Origin: JAEUSF01 sp964484145
GTDB lineage: Bacteria; Patescibacteriota; Doudnabacteria; UBA920
DNA length: 43,765 nucleotides
Assembly (NCBI GenBank): GCA_964484145.1
Contig: CAZAED010000005.1
Span: 1 to 43,765 of the forward strand
Reading direction: 5' to 3'
Position 1 is the stretch's first letter; each line of letters opens with the position of its first letter. The notes beneath the pieces are model-generated. The model was not told the origin of the DNA. It was given only the letters and a program-made list of their open reading frames with translations, and did not search any database. The translations under genes and the position numbers were made by a program. Shown here one piece after another: positions 6,137-14,583 of this stretch.

Positions 6137-8422
6137 ATGAGTAAACCCCTAATAATTGTGGAATCCCCTACCAAGGCTAAAACCATTAGCCGTTTTCTTG
6201 GTGGCGCGTACACAGTTAAAGCCAGTATGGGGCATGTACGGGATTTACCAAAAAGTAAAATTTCTATAGACGTAAAAAACAACTTTGAGCCTGTCTATAT
6301 TATTCCACCCAAAGCCAAAGACATAGTAGCAGAACTTAAAAAAGACGCTAAGGGCGCGCCCTCTATAATACTCGCGACTGACGAAGACCGTGAAGGCGAG
6401 GCTATTTCGTGGCATTTGGTGCAGGCACTTGGCCTTGGCGACGAAGAGCAGATTGCTAAAGGCAAAGAAGACGCGCGCATAAAACGTATAGTTTTTCACG
6501 AAATTACTAAAGCGGCAATTGAAAATGCACTAAAGCACCCACGTGATTTAGACTTAAATTTAGTAGATGCGCAGCAGGCAAGACGTGTTCTTGATAGATT
6601 AGTAGGTTACGAACTCTCCCCTTTCTTGTGGAGGAAAATACGATATGGTTTGTCCGCTGGCCGCGTGCAAAGCGTTGCCGTGCGTTTGGTAGTGGAAAGA
6701 GAACGCGAAATACAAAAGTTTAAAGCCGAAGAATACTGGTCTATAGAAGCGAAGTTGTCGCAAAAGGAAGCAGACGCGAAACAATTCATCGCGAAACTCC
6801 ACAAAATTGGCGAAAAGTCTGTTGGTAAAATGGACATTAACAACGAAGTTGATGCCAAAAAAATTGTAACCGACTTAAAGGGAGCTGAATATAAGGTTAC
6901 AGACATTCAACAAAAGGAAGTAAAAAGAAATCCTTCCGCGCCTTTTACCACTTCCACCTTACAACAAGAAGCCGCGCGCAAATTAGGCTTTAGCGCAAAA
7001 CAAACTATGATGGTTGCCCAAAGACTTTATGAAGGCGTGGAATTAGGCTCAGAGGGCCATGTTGGTTTAATTACCTACATGCGCACTGACAGTTTAAACT
7101 TGGCTGCTTCCGCCCAAACCGCAATTGCGGAATTAGTTAAAGAACATTTTGGCAAAGAATATGCACTTAATGAGCCCCGCCACTTTACTAACAAAAGTAA
7201 AGGCGCGCAGGAAGCGCACGAAGCTATTCGCCCGACAGACGTTACAAAAAAACCGGAAGACGTAAAACAGTACTTAGACAGAAACCAATTTAAAGTTTAC
7301 GAACTTATTTGGAAACGTACTATTGCCTGCCAAATGACTCCGGCTGTTTTAGAACAAACCGCGGTTGATATTTTAGCCAACACTAACTACACTTTTCGCG
7401 CAAACGGCCAAACCATAAAGTTTGACGGCTTTATACGCGCTTACACAGAAGGCCAAGACGAAAAAGCAGAAGACGAAATAGAAGGTGTATTACCGGAACT
7501 TAAGGTAAATGAATTATTAAAATTACACGAACTTCTCCCCCTCCAGCACTTTACCGAGCCGCCGGGCAGATATAGCGATGCTACCTTAATTAAGGCCCTA
7601 GAAGCCCACGGCGTAGGCAGGCCTAGTACTTACGCTCCAACCCTAACTACAATTCAAGAACGCGGCTACGCTACTAAAGAAGAAAAAAAATACAAACCAA
7701 CCGAGGAAGGCTTTTTGGTTAACGATATGTTAGTAGAAAACTTCCCGGAAATTGTCGACATAAACTTTACTTCACACATTGAAGAAGAGTTTGATCTTAT
7801 TGCCGAAGGCAAAATAAAGTGGACTGAAGTAATGGAAGAATTTTATACTCCCTTTAAACAGCACTTAAAAGAAAAAGAGGAAAGCGTTAAAAAAGAAATA
7901 ATAATTTCCACCACCCCCTGCCCTCACTGCGGGAAAATGATGCACATAAAATTTGGCCGTATGGGCAAATTCCTTGCCTGCCCTGAAGAAGGCAGTAAAG
8001 TAACACTTCCTATGCCCGAAGAGGCCGCGCAAATAAAAGCCCTTGAAGAAAAAACCAAAGGCGAAATGTGCCCTATATGCGGCAAAGCAATGGAAGTAAA
8101 ACGCGGACGTTTTGGCTTTTTCCTAGGCTGCCAAGACTACCCAAAGTGTAAAGGCATTTCCAAAATTTGGAACAAAACAGGTTTTAAATGCCCAGCGTGT
8201 TTAGAAAGTAAAGATAGACACGACAAACCCGGCGACGTGGTAGAACGTAAATCCCGCGGCCGCGGCAAACCCTTCTGGGCCTGTAACCTCTTCCCAGCCT
8301 GCAACTTCATAATGAACAAAGCCCCTGAAAGCGAAGCAGACCTTAAAGAAGCCCTAAAACACTGGAAAGAAAATCCACCGAAGCCCAAAAAAGACTACAA
8401 AAAGAAAAAAGTCGAAGCATAA
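6137..8422 (+). CDS. topA: DNA topoisomerase I (type IA)
   Basis: Relaxes negatively supercoiled DNA. The 761-aa protein has the N-terminal TOPRIM domain (IIVESPTKAKT at 5-15; DEDREGEAISWH with the acidic metal site) and the QARRVLDRLVGYELSP and SAGRVQSVA core. The active-site tyrosine is Tyr314 in LITYMRTDS. Three C-terminal zinc modules follow: CPHCGKMM...FLACPEE (the second pair is incomplete, with one visible Cys), CPICGKAMEV...CQDYPKC, and CPAC...CNLFPAC. A basic lysine-rich tail (PKPKKDYKKKKVEA) ends the protein. Its stop codon lies inside the terminator hairpin. Confidence 0.97.
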   Translation: MSKPLIIVESPTKAKTISRFLGGAYTVKASMGHVRDLPKSKISIDVKNNFEPVYIIPPKAKDIVAELKKDAKGAPSIILATDEDREGEAISWHLVQALGLGDEEQIAKGKEDARIKRIVFHEITKAAIENALKHPRDLDLNLVDAQQARRVLDRLVGYELSPFLWRKIRYGLSAGRVQSVAVRLVVEREREIQKFKAEEYWSIEAKLSQKEADAKQFIAKLHKIGEKSVGKMDINNEVDAKKIVTDLKGAEYKVTDIQQKEVKRNPSAPFTTSTLQQEAARKLGFSAKQTMMVAQRLYEGVELGSEGHVGLITYMRTDSLNLAASAQTAIAELVKEHFGKEYALNEPRHFTNKSKGAQEAHEAIRPTDVTKKPEDVKQYLDRNQFKVYELIWKRTIACQMTPAVLEQTAVDILANTNYTFRANGQTIKFDGFIRAYTEGQDEKAEDEIEGVLPELKVNELLKLHELLPLQHFTEPPGRYSDATLIKALEAHGVGRPSTYAPTLTTIQERGYATKEEKKYKPTEEGFLVNDMLVENFPEIVDINFTSHIEEEFDLIAEGKIKWTEVMEEFYTPFKQHLKEKEESVKKEIIISTTPCPHCGKMMHIKFGRMGKFLACPEEGSKVTLPMPEEAAQIKALEEKTKGEMCPICGKAMEVKRGRFGFFLGCQDYPKCKGISKIWNKTGFKCPACLESKDRHDKPGDVVERKSRGRGKPFWACNLFPACNFIMNKAPESEADLKEALKHWKENPPKPKKDYKKKKVEA

Positions 8423-8437
8423 CGCTTCGACTTTTTT
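8411..8437 (+). terminator. Terminator of topA overlapping its stop codon
   Basis: Perfect stem GTCGAAGC-ataac-GCTTCGAC (8411-8431) followed by TTTTTT. Confidence 0.9.
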
Positions 8438-8450
8438 AATGTATTAAGAT

Positions 8451-8488
8451 GTGTCATCCCGGCCAAGTCTTCGGGCGCCGGGATCCAG
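8451..8488. repeat. REP-like palindrome, GGATCC/GGGATGAC type
   Basis: GTCATCCCGGCC...GCCGGGATCCAG. Variants of the same GC-rich palindrome occur at 15721-15750, 27460-27499 and 43330-43368, with a half-site at 27851-27864. All are intergenic and clearly richer in GC than the surroundings. Confidence 0.7.
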
Positions 8489-8500
8489 AACCGCCGGTTT

Positions 8501-8950
8501 TTAAGGTTTTTTGCAACCAAGGTTTTTTTGAACAAATTCTAAATCCAAACTATTAACTATTCCGGAAAAATCTAGGTCTGCTCTGCGCTCAAATCCTTGT
8601 TTTCCGACTTCTGTGCCTATTGCTTTTTTCACAATATTTAAATCAAATTCATCTACTTTTCCGTCTTCATTTGCATCGCCTACACAAAATTTCGGTAAAA
8701 TATTTGGTATTTGACGCGCCTCTTCTGCCGTCATTTCCCTTAAGGCTTCAGGTGGTGCATATTTTGCCTTCAGGAACCCAGGAGCCATAGAATCTATTTC
8801 TTCCGCGGTTTTAAAATTTTCTATGGCAATTAGCAACGCCGCGGCCAAACTCAAAGACACAATTAAAAACATTGTCCAATGAAAATGCTTTCTTGGGTTT
8901 TTGTTTATGAATTGCGGAAATGGTTTTTGAGTTTTTGTTTCGTCTAACAT
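8501..8950 (-). CDS. Membrane-anchored dockerin-type calcium-binding protein
   Basis: 149 aa: a short cytoplasmic N-terminus, one transmembrane segment (residues about 25-45, MFLIVSLSLAAALLIAI), a linker, then a dockerin type I module made of two EF-hand-like calcium loops: GDANEDGKVDEFDLNIVKKA and DLDFSGIVNSLDLEFVQKN. Dockerins normally bind cohesins; no cohesin is seen here, so the partner is unknown and the module may simply be a surface calcium-binding domain. The ATG at 8950 lies two bases after the stop of the upstream coiled-coil gene, so the two are probably co-translated. Confidence 0.8.
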   Translation of the reverse strand: MLDETKTQKPFPQFINKNPRKHFHWTMFLIVSLSLAAALLIAIENFKTAEEIDSMAPGFLKAKYAPPEALREMTAEEARQIPNILPKFCVGDANEDGKVDEFDLNIVKKAIGTEVGKQGFERRADLDFSGIVNSLDLEFVQKNLGCKKP

Positions 8951-8951
8951 T

Positions 8952-9200
8952 TTAAGCAAGCTTTAGCTGCTGCTTTATTTGTTTTATTTCTTGAGAATGA
9001 ACCTGTACTTCGTTTTCAATTCTTCTTATTGCTTCCACAGTAAAAATACGCTCTTGGTCTAAGCGATTTAAAATTCCGAGCATGGCATCCATGGTAGTAC
9101 GGATATCGTTCAAATCAGCTCTTGTAGCCATTTTTTCTTCAATCCTGTCCAACCTTTCATCGTGCTCTATTAACTTTTGTATAATCTTGTCTTCATTCAT
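8952..9200 (-). CDS. Small coiled-coil protein
   Basis: 82 aa, almost entirely heptad-like and charged (KLIEHDERLDRIEEKM, IRRIENEVQVHSQEIKQIKQ). It has no membrane segment and I do not recognise a named family. It precedes the dockerin gene by two bases. Its promoter is unusually clear (9207-9235) and the -10 box ends six bases before the ATG with no Shine-Dalgarno, so the transcript is probably leaderless. Confidence 0.75.
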   Translation of the reverse strand: MNEDKIIQKLIEHDERLDRIEEKMATRADLNDIRTTMDAMLGILNRLDQERIFTVEAIRRIENEVQVHSQEIKQIKQQLKLA

Positions 9201-9206
9201 ATATTT

Positions 9207-9235
9207 ATATTAACTCTATAAAATAGTCCTGTCAA
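9207..9235 (-). promoter_or_regulatory. Promoter giving a leaderless transcript for the 8952-9200 gene
   Basis: Minus strand: -35 TTGACA (9230-9235), 17-bp spacer, -10 TAATAT (9207-9212). The ATG begins six bases later at 9200, about where transcription should start. Confidence 0.65.
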
Positions 9236-9284
9236 AATCACTTCTTTAGGCATCTGTAGTGTATTTTTTTTCGTAGTTCTGTAG

Positions 9285-10517
9285 CTAATCATTGCGTCCA
9301 AACATCCTAACCTGAAACCACACAAACATGGTCGCGCGGAACCAGCCCATAAGCTTGGCTAGGTAACGAATATGCGCGGCTTGGTCAATTACGTAAGCTA
9401 CAAAGCCTTTTACGTACCAGCCTTTATAGTCCATAATAGCCCACTTGCCGCCAAGACAAACTATAAAGCCGTGTTTTTTGGGAATGTATTTTGCGGGTTT
9501 TTGATTTTGCAAAATTTGCGGCAAAGCTTTACTTAAATACAGCGCCTGGTCTATGGCGTCTTGGGCGGAAGAAGGCACCGGACGGCCTTGCTCATTTAAT
9601 ACGCAGGCGGCGTCGCCAAGCGCAAATACATTTTGGTAGCCTTCTAACTGCAAATGTTCGTTAACTACTAGCCTATTTTTTTTGTCTGCCAAAGCTTTAG
9701 GCACAATATCCAGTTCCCTACCTTTTACACCCACTGTCCATAAAATTGCATCGTAAGTTAGCTTGTCTCCGGAATTTAGCTCAACAAACTGGGATGTAAT
9801 TTCCTTTATGGCGCTTGAAACTAAAACTTCTACGCCCAAATCTTTAAAACGCATAAACGCGTCCCCGCTTAAGCGCTTTGAAAACCCGGGTATAAGTTCG
9901 CTCGCCGCTTCTACCACTAAAATTTCCACCTTTTCCCAAGGGTAGTTATATTTAAAACACAAAAAGTTTTTTAGTTTTAAAAGTTCCGCGGCTAACTCAC
10001 AGCCGGTATACCCCCCGCCCGCCACTACAAACCGCAAATGTTTTTTTGTCATATCCATTGTATGAGCCTGGAATGCAAATTCAATTTTGTTGCGTAGGCG
10101 CAACGCGTCTTCCAAAGTTTTAAGCGGCAGGGCAAATTCTTTGGCGCCTTTTATGCCGTAGTCGTCGCTTACCGAACCGGTGGCTATTATAAGCTGGTCA
10201 AAACTTATGGTCTTGCCTAAAATTTGAACATTTTTTTCTTTTAAATTTATTTGCTTAACTTCGCTCTGAACTAACTCAACACTTGTGCCTTTAAGTAAGC
10301 TTTTTAAAGGCAAAGTTATAGCTTCTTTTAGCTGCTCCACGGAAACTAATTCTTCATCGGCCGTGGCAACTTCGTATAAATCAAAACTAAATAACTGATA
10401 GTCTCTCTGGTCAATTAAAGTTACTTTCGCCTCCGGTAGTTTTTTTGAAATTTTAATTGCGCTTAAAAGCCCGGCATAGCCGGCACCCAATATTACAATA
10501 TTTTTTGAATGTGTCAT
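9285..10517 (-). CDS. Type II NADH dehydrogenase-like FAD oxidoreductase
   Basis: 410 aa flavoprotein of the pyridine nucleotide-disulfide oxidoreductase fold, closest in pattern to NDH-2. It shows the FAD-binding GAGYAG (11-16), LIIATGS, the NAD-binding FVVAGGGYTGCELAAEL and the second FAD motif VFALGDAA. The C-terminal region (HIRYLAKLMGWFRATMFVWFQVRMFGR) resembles the amphipathic membrane-association helices of NDH-2. It would oxidise NADH without pumping protons, a plausible redox-balancing enzyme in a reduced genome. No quinone or terminal oxidase genes are nearby. Confidence 0.85.
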   Translation of the reverse strand: MTHSKNIVILGAGYAGLLSAIKISKKLPEAKVTLIDQRDYQLFSFDLYEVATADEELVSVEQLKEAITLPLKSLLKGTSVELVQSEVKQINLKEKNVQILGKTISFDQLIIATGSVSDDYGIKGAKEFALPLKTLEDALRLRNKIEFAFQAHTMDMTKKHLRFVVAGGGYTGCELAAELLKLKNFLCFKYNYPWEKVEILVVEAASELIPGFSKRLSGDAFMRFKDLGVEVLVSSAIKEITSQFVELNSGDKLTYDAILWTVGVKGRELDIVPKALADKKNRLVVNEHLQLEGYQNVFALGDAACVLNEQGRPVPSSAQDAIDQALYLSKALPQILQNQKPAKYIPKKHGFIVCLGGKWAIMDYKGWYVKGFVAYVIDQAAHIRYLAKLMGWFRATMFVWFQVRMFGRND

Positions 10518-10560
10518 TTTATTTCTAGAATTATCGGTTAATTAAAGTATAACACAGGTT

Positions 10561-10653
10561 GATTGACAAGAATGACAAGATTTAAATGATTGACATGATT
10601 TATATGCAGTACAATCTTTTCATTCTTTTAAATCATTTAAATCTTGTCAATCT
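10561..10653. repeat. Palindromic word repeat, family A, copy 2
   Basis: Left: GATTGACAAGAATGACAAG and ATTTAAATGATTGACATG. Right: TTTAAATCATTTAAATC and TTGTCAATC. It nearly touches the permease stop at 10656. Confidence 0.65.
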
Positions 10654-10655
10654 AA

Positions 10656-11915
10656 CTATTCATACTGTAGCGCTCTAATTGGGTCTAACTTGGCGGCCTC
10701 CCTGGCAGGCAATACGCCAAACAAAATTCCAATGGTGGCAGAAACACCTACAGCAATAAAAATAGAATACAAAGGCACAGCAAATGTCCAAGCTAGGTTT
10801 GCCGCGTTAGCAACCAAAGAAACAACCCAGCCTAAGAAAGAGCCAAAAATTATACCAAACACTCCCCCAATTACTGTAACTAGAACTGCTTCAATTAAAA
10901 ACTCGTTTAAAATGTCTGAAGGTTTTGCGCCCAAAGCTTTTTTAAGCCCTATCTCCGAAGTTCTTTCCGTAACCACCACATACATAATATTCATAATGCC
11001 CACGCCACCCACTATTAAAGAAATGGCCGCAATGGCAATAAGTAAAATAGTAATGCCGTTAAAAATGGTATTAAATGTGCCAAGCGCATCGGCCTGCGTT
11101 TGCACTACAAAGTCGTCCTTGTCCGGGTTAGTTTCGTCGGTATTATGATTTTGTCTTAAAACCATTCTAATGTCTTCGGCCGTAGCTTCCGCAATATTTA
11201 TGTCATTTACCTGAACAATTGCCATAAGTAAATGGTCAATGCCCAACACTTTTTTCTGGGCAGTTCTAAGTGGCATATATAGCGTGTTGTCCTGGTCTCC
11301 TCCAAGTCCTCCGCGCGATTCGTACACACCAATAACCGTAAAATTCATATCCCCTAAGCGTACTAATTGGTTAATTGGGTCTTGCTGACCAAACAGGTCT
11401 GTAGCTAAACTGTTGCCTAAAATTACCACCTGGTCAGCGCCCGTGTCTTCGCCTTGGGTAAAAAACCTTCCTTCGGTTAACTTGCCTTTATCTATGTCAA
11501 AACGAGAAGCCGAAGCTCCATAAAATAAAATACTTTTTTCCACGTTTCTATAGGAAATAACTTTTTGCCCAACCACCATGCCGTAAGCCCCGCTTATATT
11601 ATTTAACTTTTTTATATCTTCTATGTCACGCTCTTTTAAAGAAGTTATAACTACAGGCGAAGCTGCCCTACTCTGGTCGGCGCTAGCCGCGCCTGCGCCT
11701 TTATTTTTAGTTGTGGGCGGCACACGGGTTTGAATATACAAAGTATTTGTACCAAAAGCATCTAACTGAGCGTTAATTAAACTTCTAAAACCTTCACCTG
11801 CGCTTAAAACCAAAATTACCGTGCCAATACCAATAACAATACCTAAAGTCGTCAAACCAGTTCTTACTAGGTTTGAGCGCAGAGCTTTAACAGATTGTTT
11901 GAATGCGTTTAACAT
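10656..11915 (-). CDS. MacB-like ABC transporter permease 1
   Basis: 419 aa with the MacB/FtsX layout: N-terminal membrane helix (LTTLGIVIGIGTVILVLSAGEG), a large extracytoplasmic MacB_PCD domain, then three C-terminal helices with IMNIMYVVVTERTSEIGLKKALGA and the ending PIRALQYE. MacB-type permeases do not move substrate across the inner membrane themselves; they transmit force to an extracytoplasmic partner. I chose the ATG at 11915, four bases after the stop of the caspase-like gene, over a GTG five codons upstream. It shares an operon with a second permease (12821) and the ATPase (14581), so the exporter may be a heterodimer. Confidence 0.9.
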   Translation of the reverse strand: MLNAFKQSVKALRSNLVRTGLTTLGIVIGIGTVILVLSAGEGFRSLINAQLDAFGTNTLYIQTRVPPTTKNKGAGAASADQSRAASPVVITSLKERDIEDIKKLNNISGAYGMVVGQKVISYRNVEKSILFYGASASRFDIDKGKLTEGRFFTQGEDTGADQVVILGNSLATDLFGQQDPINQLVRLGDMNFTVIGVYESRGGLGGDQDNTLYMPLRTAQKKVLGIDHLLMAIVQVNDINIAEATAEDIRMVLRQNHNTDETNPDKDDFVVQTQADALGTFNTIFNGITILLIAIAAISLIVGGVGIMNIMYVVVTERTSEIGLKKALGAKPSDILNEFLIEAVLVTVIGGVFGIIFGSFLGWVVSLVANAANLAWTFAVPLYSIFIAVGVSATIGILFGVLPAREAAKLDPIRALQYE

Positions 11916-11919
11916 AATT

Positions 11920-12498
11920 TTAACCCCCACTAATTTTGGTCATAGCTCCAAAATGATAATTTGCATCTAAAATAATATGCTCTGGCCTTTTGTGTATAAC
12001 ATTAACTTCTTTTAAGGAAGTTTTGCTCATAGGAGCCATAACCTGTACATTAAAAAAAATAGATAAATCCTCGGCAAAACCCCAATCTTTTCCCGTCTCA
12101 CACGCATCAATTATCAAAGTTGCTCTGGGGCTAAAAATGTGTCTATATTTTTGCAGCCTTGTATCCGACAAGTCTTTTCTTTCTAAGTAATTAATCTGTT
12201 TCTCTTGAGATCCTAAAAAAAATTGGTTCGCGTTTCCATGGCCTGAAAAAATACCAAAATTTGCTTTCGTTTCATTAGAATACTTCTTTTTCAAAATTCC
12301 CATAAATTTTGCCAAATCAATAATATTCTCACATTCAGCAATCCTCAAAGTGTATTCTTTACCCAGCTGATCACTAAAATGTTTTATACATTCTATCCAT
12401 TCTTTATCAAAATAACCATCAGAATATTTAGGGCTAACAGTACTTACATCCGATAAGGAAGCTACTAAAACCCCGTAAGGTATTTTAGAATTTTCCAT
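11920..12498 (-). CDS. Caspase-like (clan CD) peptidase domain, catalytic part of a disrupted gene
   Basis: 192 aa from the internal ATG at 12498. Two motifs fit the clan CD His/Cys dyad: SGHG with His87 at the end of a strand (FGIFSGHGNANQFFLG) and DACETG with Cys133 (ATLIIDACETGKDWGF). These are the equivalents of caspase/metacaspase xGHG and DxCxxG. No signal peptide or membrane segment is seen, so it should be cytoplasmic. The same frame continues upstream as coding-like sequence to 12828 but is broken by TAA at 12661-12663, so this may be only the 3' part of an about 300-aa gene. It sits between two ABC permease genes, four bases before the next start. Substrate and role are unknown. Confidence 0.6.
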   Translation of the reverse strand: MENSKIPYGVLVASLSDVSTVSPKYSDGYFDKEWIECIKHFSDQLGKEYTLRIAECENIIDLAKFMGILKKKYSNETKANFGIFSGHGNANQFFLGSQEKQINYLERKDLSDTRLQKYRHIFSPRATLIIDACETGKDWGFAEDLSIFFNVQVMAPMSKTSLKEVNVIHKRPEHIILDANYHFGAMTKISGG

Positions 12499-12828
12499 CT
12501 GCTCAAACTGTCTGACTAAAACGTCTGGATGATAACGTCCAAAATTCCAAATTTTGAAACGGTTGTTTAAAGCTAAACATATGCCTTTGTGTTTTTTTTC
12601 AATAGCGACAACAACAGGTAAATTAAATTCTGCGGCCTTTCGAAAACTTGAATGACTTCTTTACCATACATCTAAAAAAGCATACGAATTTAAGCCGAAC
12701 GAACTTAGCACTCTATTTATTTCAGTCTCGTCTTCCAAACTTAAACCAACCGATTCATGCAATTTTCTACTTCTTGATTGTGCATGTAAAATATTCTTTT
12801 GTTCATTTCCACTATATTCCTTATTCAT
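12499..12828 (-). pseudogene. 5' part of the caspase-like gene, interrupted by an in-frame UAA
   Basis: The ATG at 12828 overlaps the stop of permease 2 (ATGAATAA), a typical coupled start. 55 codons later the frame meets TAA (12661-12663) after YAFLDVW, then continues open into the peptidase part. Around the stop, the +1 frame reads YGKEVIQVFE, which joins smoothly to FLDV before and KAAEFNLPVVVAIEK after. That suggests two compensating one-base indels rather than a real end. The fragment has no recognisable domain. It may be a true lesion or a consensus error. Confidence 0.5.
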
Positions 12829-14092
12829 ATCTAAGTGCTTCAATAGGATTAAGTTTACTTGCTTTATAGGCGGGGTAAAGCCCGAACACTACTCCTGTAA
12901 GGATTGATACGCCCACGGCTAATACCACAGACCTTATAGAAATTACAAAAGCCCAGTCATAGCCTAAGGTCTTCATAAGTAAAGAAACTAAGTACGAAAC
13001 AATTACCCCAACAACAATTCCTACCACTCCCCCAAGCGAAGTTAATGTGCCCGCTTCCAACAAAAACTGATTTCTTATGGCTGCGTTGCCCGCGCCCACG
13101 GCTTTTCTAAGACCAATTTCCCTAGTACGTTCTGCTACTGTTACCATCATAATATTTAAAATACCTATACCACCCACCACTAAAGCTATAGAAGCCATAG
13201 CAGTTAAAAATAACTGCAGTGCACTAGTAATGGTGGAAAGCAAAGCAATTGCGTCGGCCAAGTTTCTTACGGTGTAATCAGCCTGTTCATCTGTTTTAAC
13301 TCTATGGCGTTCATTTAAAATTTGCTTAATTTGGTCGCGGGTAGAATTTAAATTGTCCGCGCTGTTTACTTTTATGTTTATCATTTGCAAATAATTTATA
13401 CCTAAGAGTTGTTTTTGACCAATAGCTAGGGGAATAAAAATTTGGTCGTCCTGGTTTTGAAACGCCGCGGTGCCCCTGGGCGAGACTACGCCAATAACTC
13501 TTAAAGGCACCCCGCCTGGGTCTTTTTGCGAAGTGCTTCTAACTTTTATAACCTGCCCGAGTGGGTCTACGCCACTTTGGCCAAATAAATCTTCTGCCAC
13601 GGAAGAGCCTAAAACCACTACGTTGGCATTGCCGCTTTCCTGCTGCTGGTCAAAAAAAGTTCCTTCTTGCATGGTAAAACTAGTTACCTGCGGATAGGTA
13701 TATTCTGTACCTAAAAAATTGGTGTCTATGCTTTGGTTTGTCCAAGTTACTGTGGCTGTTCCCCTAACCATTGCATTAACCGCTTCTGCGTCCGGCACAC
13801 GGCCGCTGTCCCGCAGTGCCTGAGCGTCGTCTTTAGTTAAAGTAGTAACCACAATACCAAATATTTGCGAAGGCGGTCCTTTTTCATTGCTCTTACCCGG
13901 CTGTACCGAAAGCAGATTACTTCCGAGTTTGGTAATTTGTCCCAAAACCAAAGACTGCGCGCCTGCTCCTAGAGCGATAATAATAATCACTCCCGCCACG
14001 CCAATCACTATCCCAAGTATGGTTAAAAACGACCTACCCTTTCGGGCAAGCAGAGTTCGAAACACCAGGCGGATTGTGCTTAAAAAGTTCAA
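12821..14092 (-). CDS. MacB-like ABC transporter permease 2
   Basis: 423 aa, same architecture as the 10656 permease: RSFLTILGIVIGVAGVIIIIAL near the N-terminus, an extracytoplasmic domain of about 230 residues, three C-terminal helices, the conserved TVAERTREIGLRKAVGA and the ending PIEALRYE. The two permeases are clearly paralogous but divergent in the extracytoplasmic domain, which fits a heteromeric transporter. The last codons overlap the start of the caspase-like gene. Confidence 0.92.
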   Translation of the reverse strand: MNFLSTIRLVFRTLLARKGRSFLTILGIVIGVAGVIIIIALGAGAQSLVLGQITKLGSNLLSVQPGKSNEKGPPSQIFGIVVTTLTKDDAQALRDSGRVPDAEAVNAMVRGTATVTWTNQSIDTNFLGTEYTYPQVTSFTMQEGTFFDQQQESGNANVVVLGSSVAEDLFGQSGVDPLGQVIKVRSTSQKDPGGVPLRVIGVVSPRGTAAFQNQDDQIFIPLAIGQKQLLGINYLQMINIKVNSADNLNSTRDQIKQILNERHRVKTDEQADYTVRNLADAIALLSTITSALQLFLTAMASIALVVGGIGILNIMMVTVAERTREIGLRKAVGAGNAAIRNQFLLEAGTLTSLGGVVGIVVGVIVSYLVSLLMKTLGYDWAFVISIRSVVLAVGVSILTGVVFGLYPAYKASKLNPIEALRYE

Positions 14093-14095
14093 GAA

Positions 14096-14583
14096 AAATT
14101 ATTCTAATTAACCTAATTGTTCTAATTATTCTAAATAAATCCCAATTGTAAAAATGTCTAAAATTTCTGTTTTCCACTTACTGTTTGATAAATTTTGTTA
14201 AATATTAAATTTAGTTCTTTTGCTTCTTGCCATAATATTCTTGCTCTATCTGCCATTTCGGGAACGGCTACAGCTGACATCCTTAAAAAGTGCTTACTCT
14301 CTCTAGATTCTTTTTTACACAAACCGATTTTATGCTTAAAATCTTTAGGGCTTTCAGCGTCATCGGCTTCACAATAATTAGCGCCTACACTTGTACCACA
14401 GCCTACTAACTGATCAATAATTCTTCTGGTTAATTCATTCCTAGGCATATCTCTACAAAACCTAATAACATCTTCCCCAAACTTAGCAGTACGTTCTTCT
14501 AAGTCGTACTTAGGATTTTTGGGCATTTCGTCGTTAGACATTGTTTAGGGCACTTAGGTTAATTAGAACAATTAGTATAATTA
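14096..14583. mobile_element. S23-gene element bounded by family B inverted repeats
   Basis: Left end 14096-14137 and right end 14543-14583 are inverted copies: TTCTAATTAACCTAA on the left against TTAGGTTAATTAGAA on the right, plus AATTGTTCTAATTA against TTAGAACAATTAG-type words. The only gene inside is the four-helix-bundle ORF. The unit lies inside an ABC exporter operon whose other genes are otherwise tightly packed. A deleted relative is at 4734-4876. No transposase is encoded, so mobility would need outside help. Confidence 0.5.
14158..14541 (-). CDS. Four-helix bundle protein (S23 / 23S rRNA IVS-like family)
   Basis: 127 aa, all helical. It matches the S23 family pattern: DLEERTAKFGEDVIRFCR, RRIIDQLVGCGTSVGANYCEA, DFKHKIGLCKKESRESKHFLRM and a last helix EAKELNLIFNKIYQTV. 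The family was first seen in 23S rRNA intervening sequences and is structurally related to the Avd accessory protein of diversity-generating retroelements; its molecular role is unknown. No reverse transcriptase or rRNA is present here. The N-terminus MSNDEM is repeated in the deleted element before capA. Confidence 0.9.
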   Translation of the reverse strand: MSNDEMPKNPKYDLEERTAKFGEDVIRFCRDMPRNELTRRIIDQLVGCGTSVGANYCEADDAESPKDFKHKIGLCKKESRESKHFLRMSAVAVPEMADRARILWQEAKELNLIFNKIYQTVSGKQKF

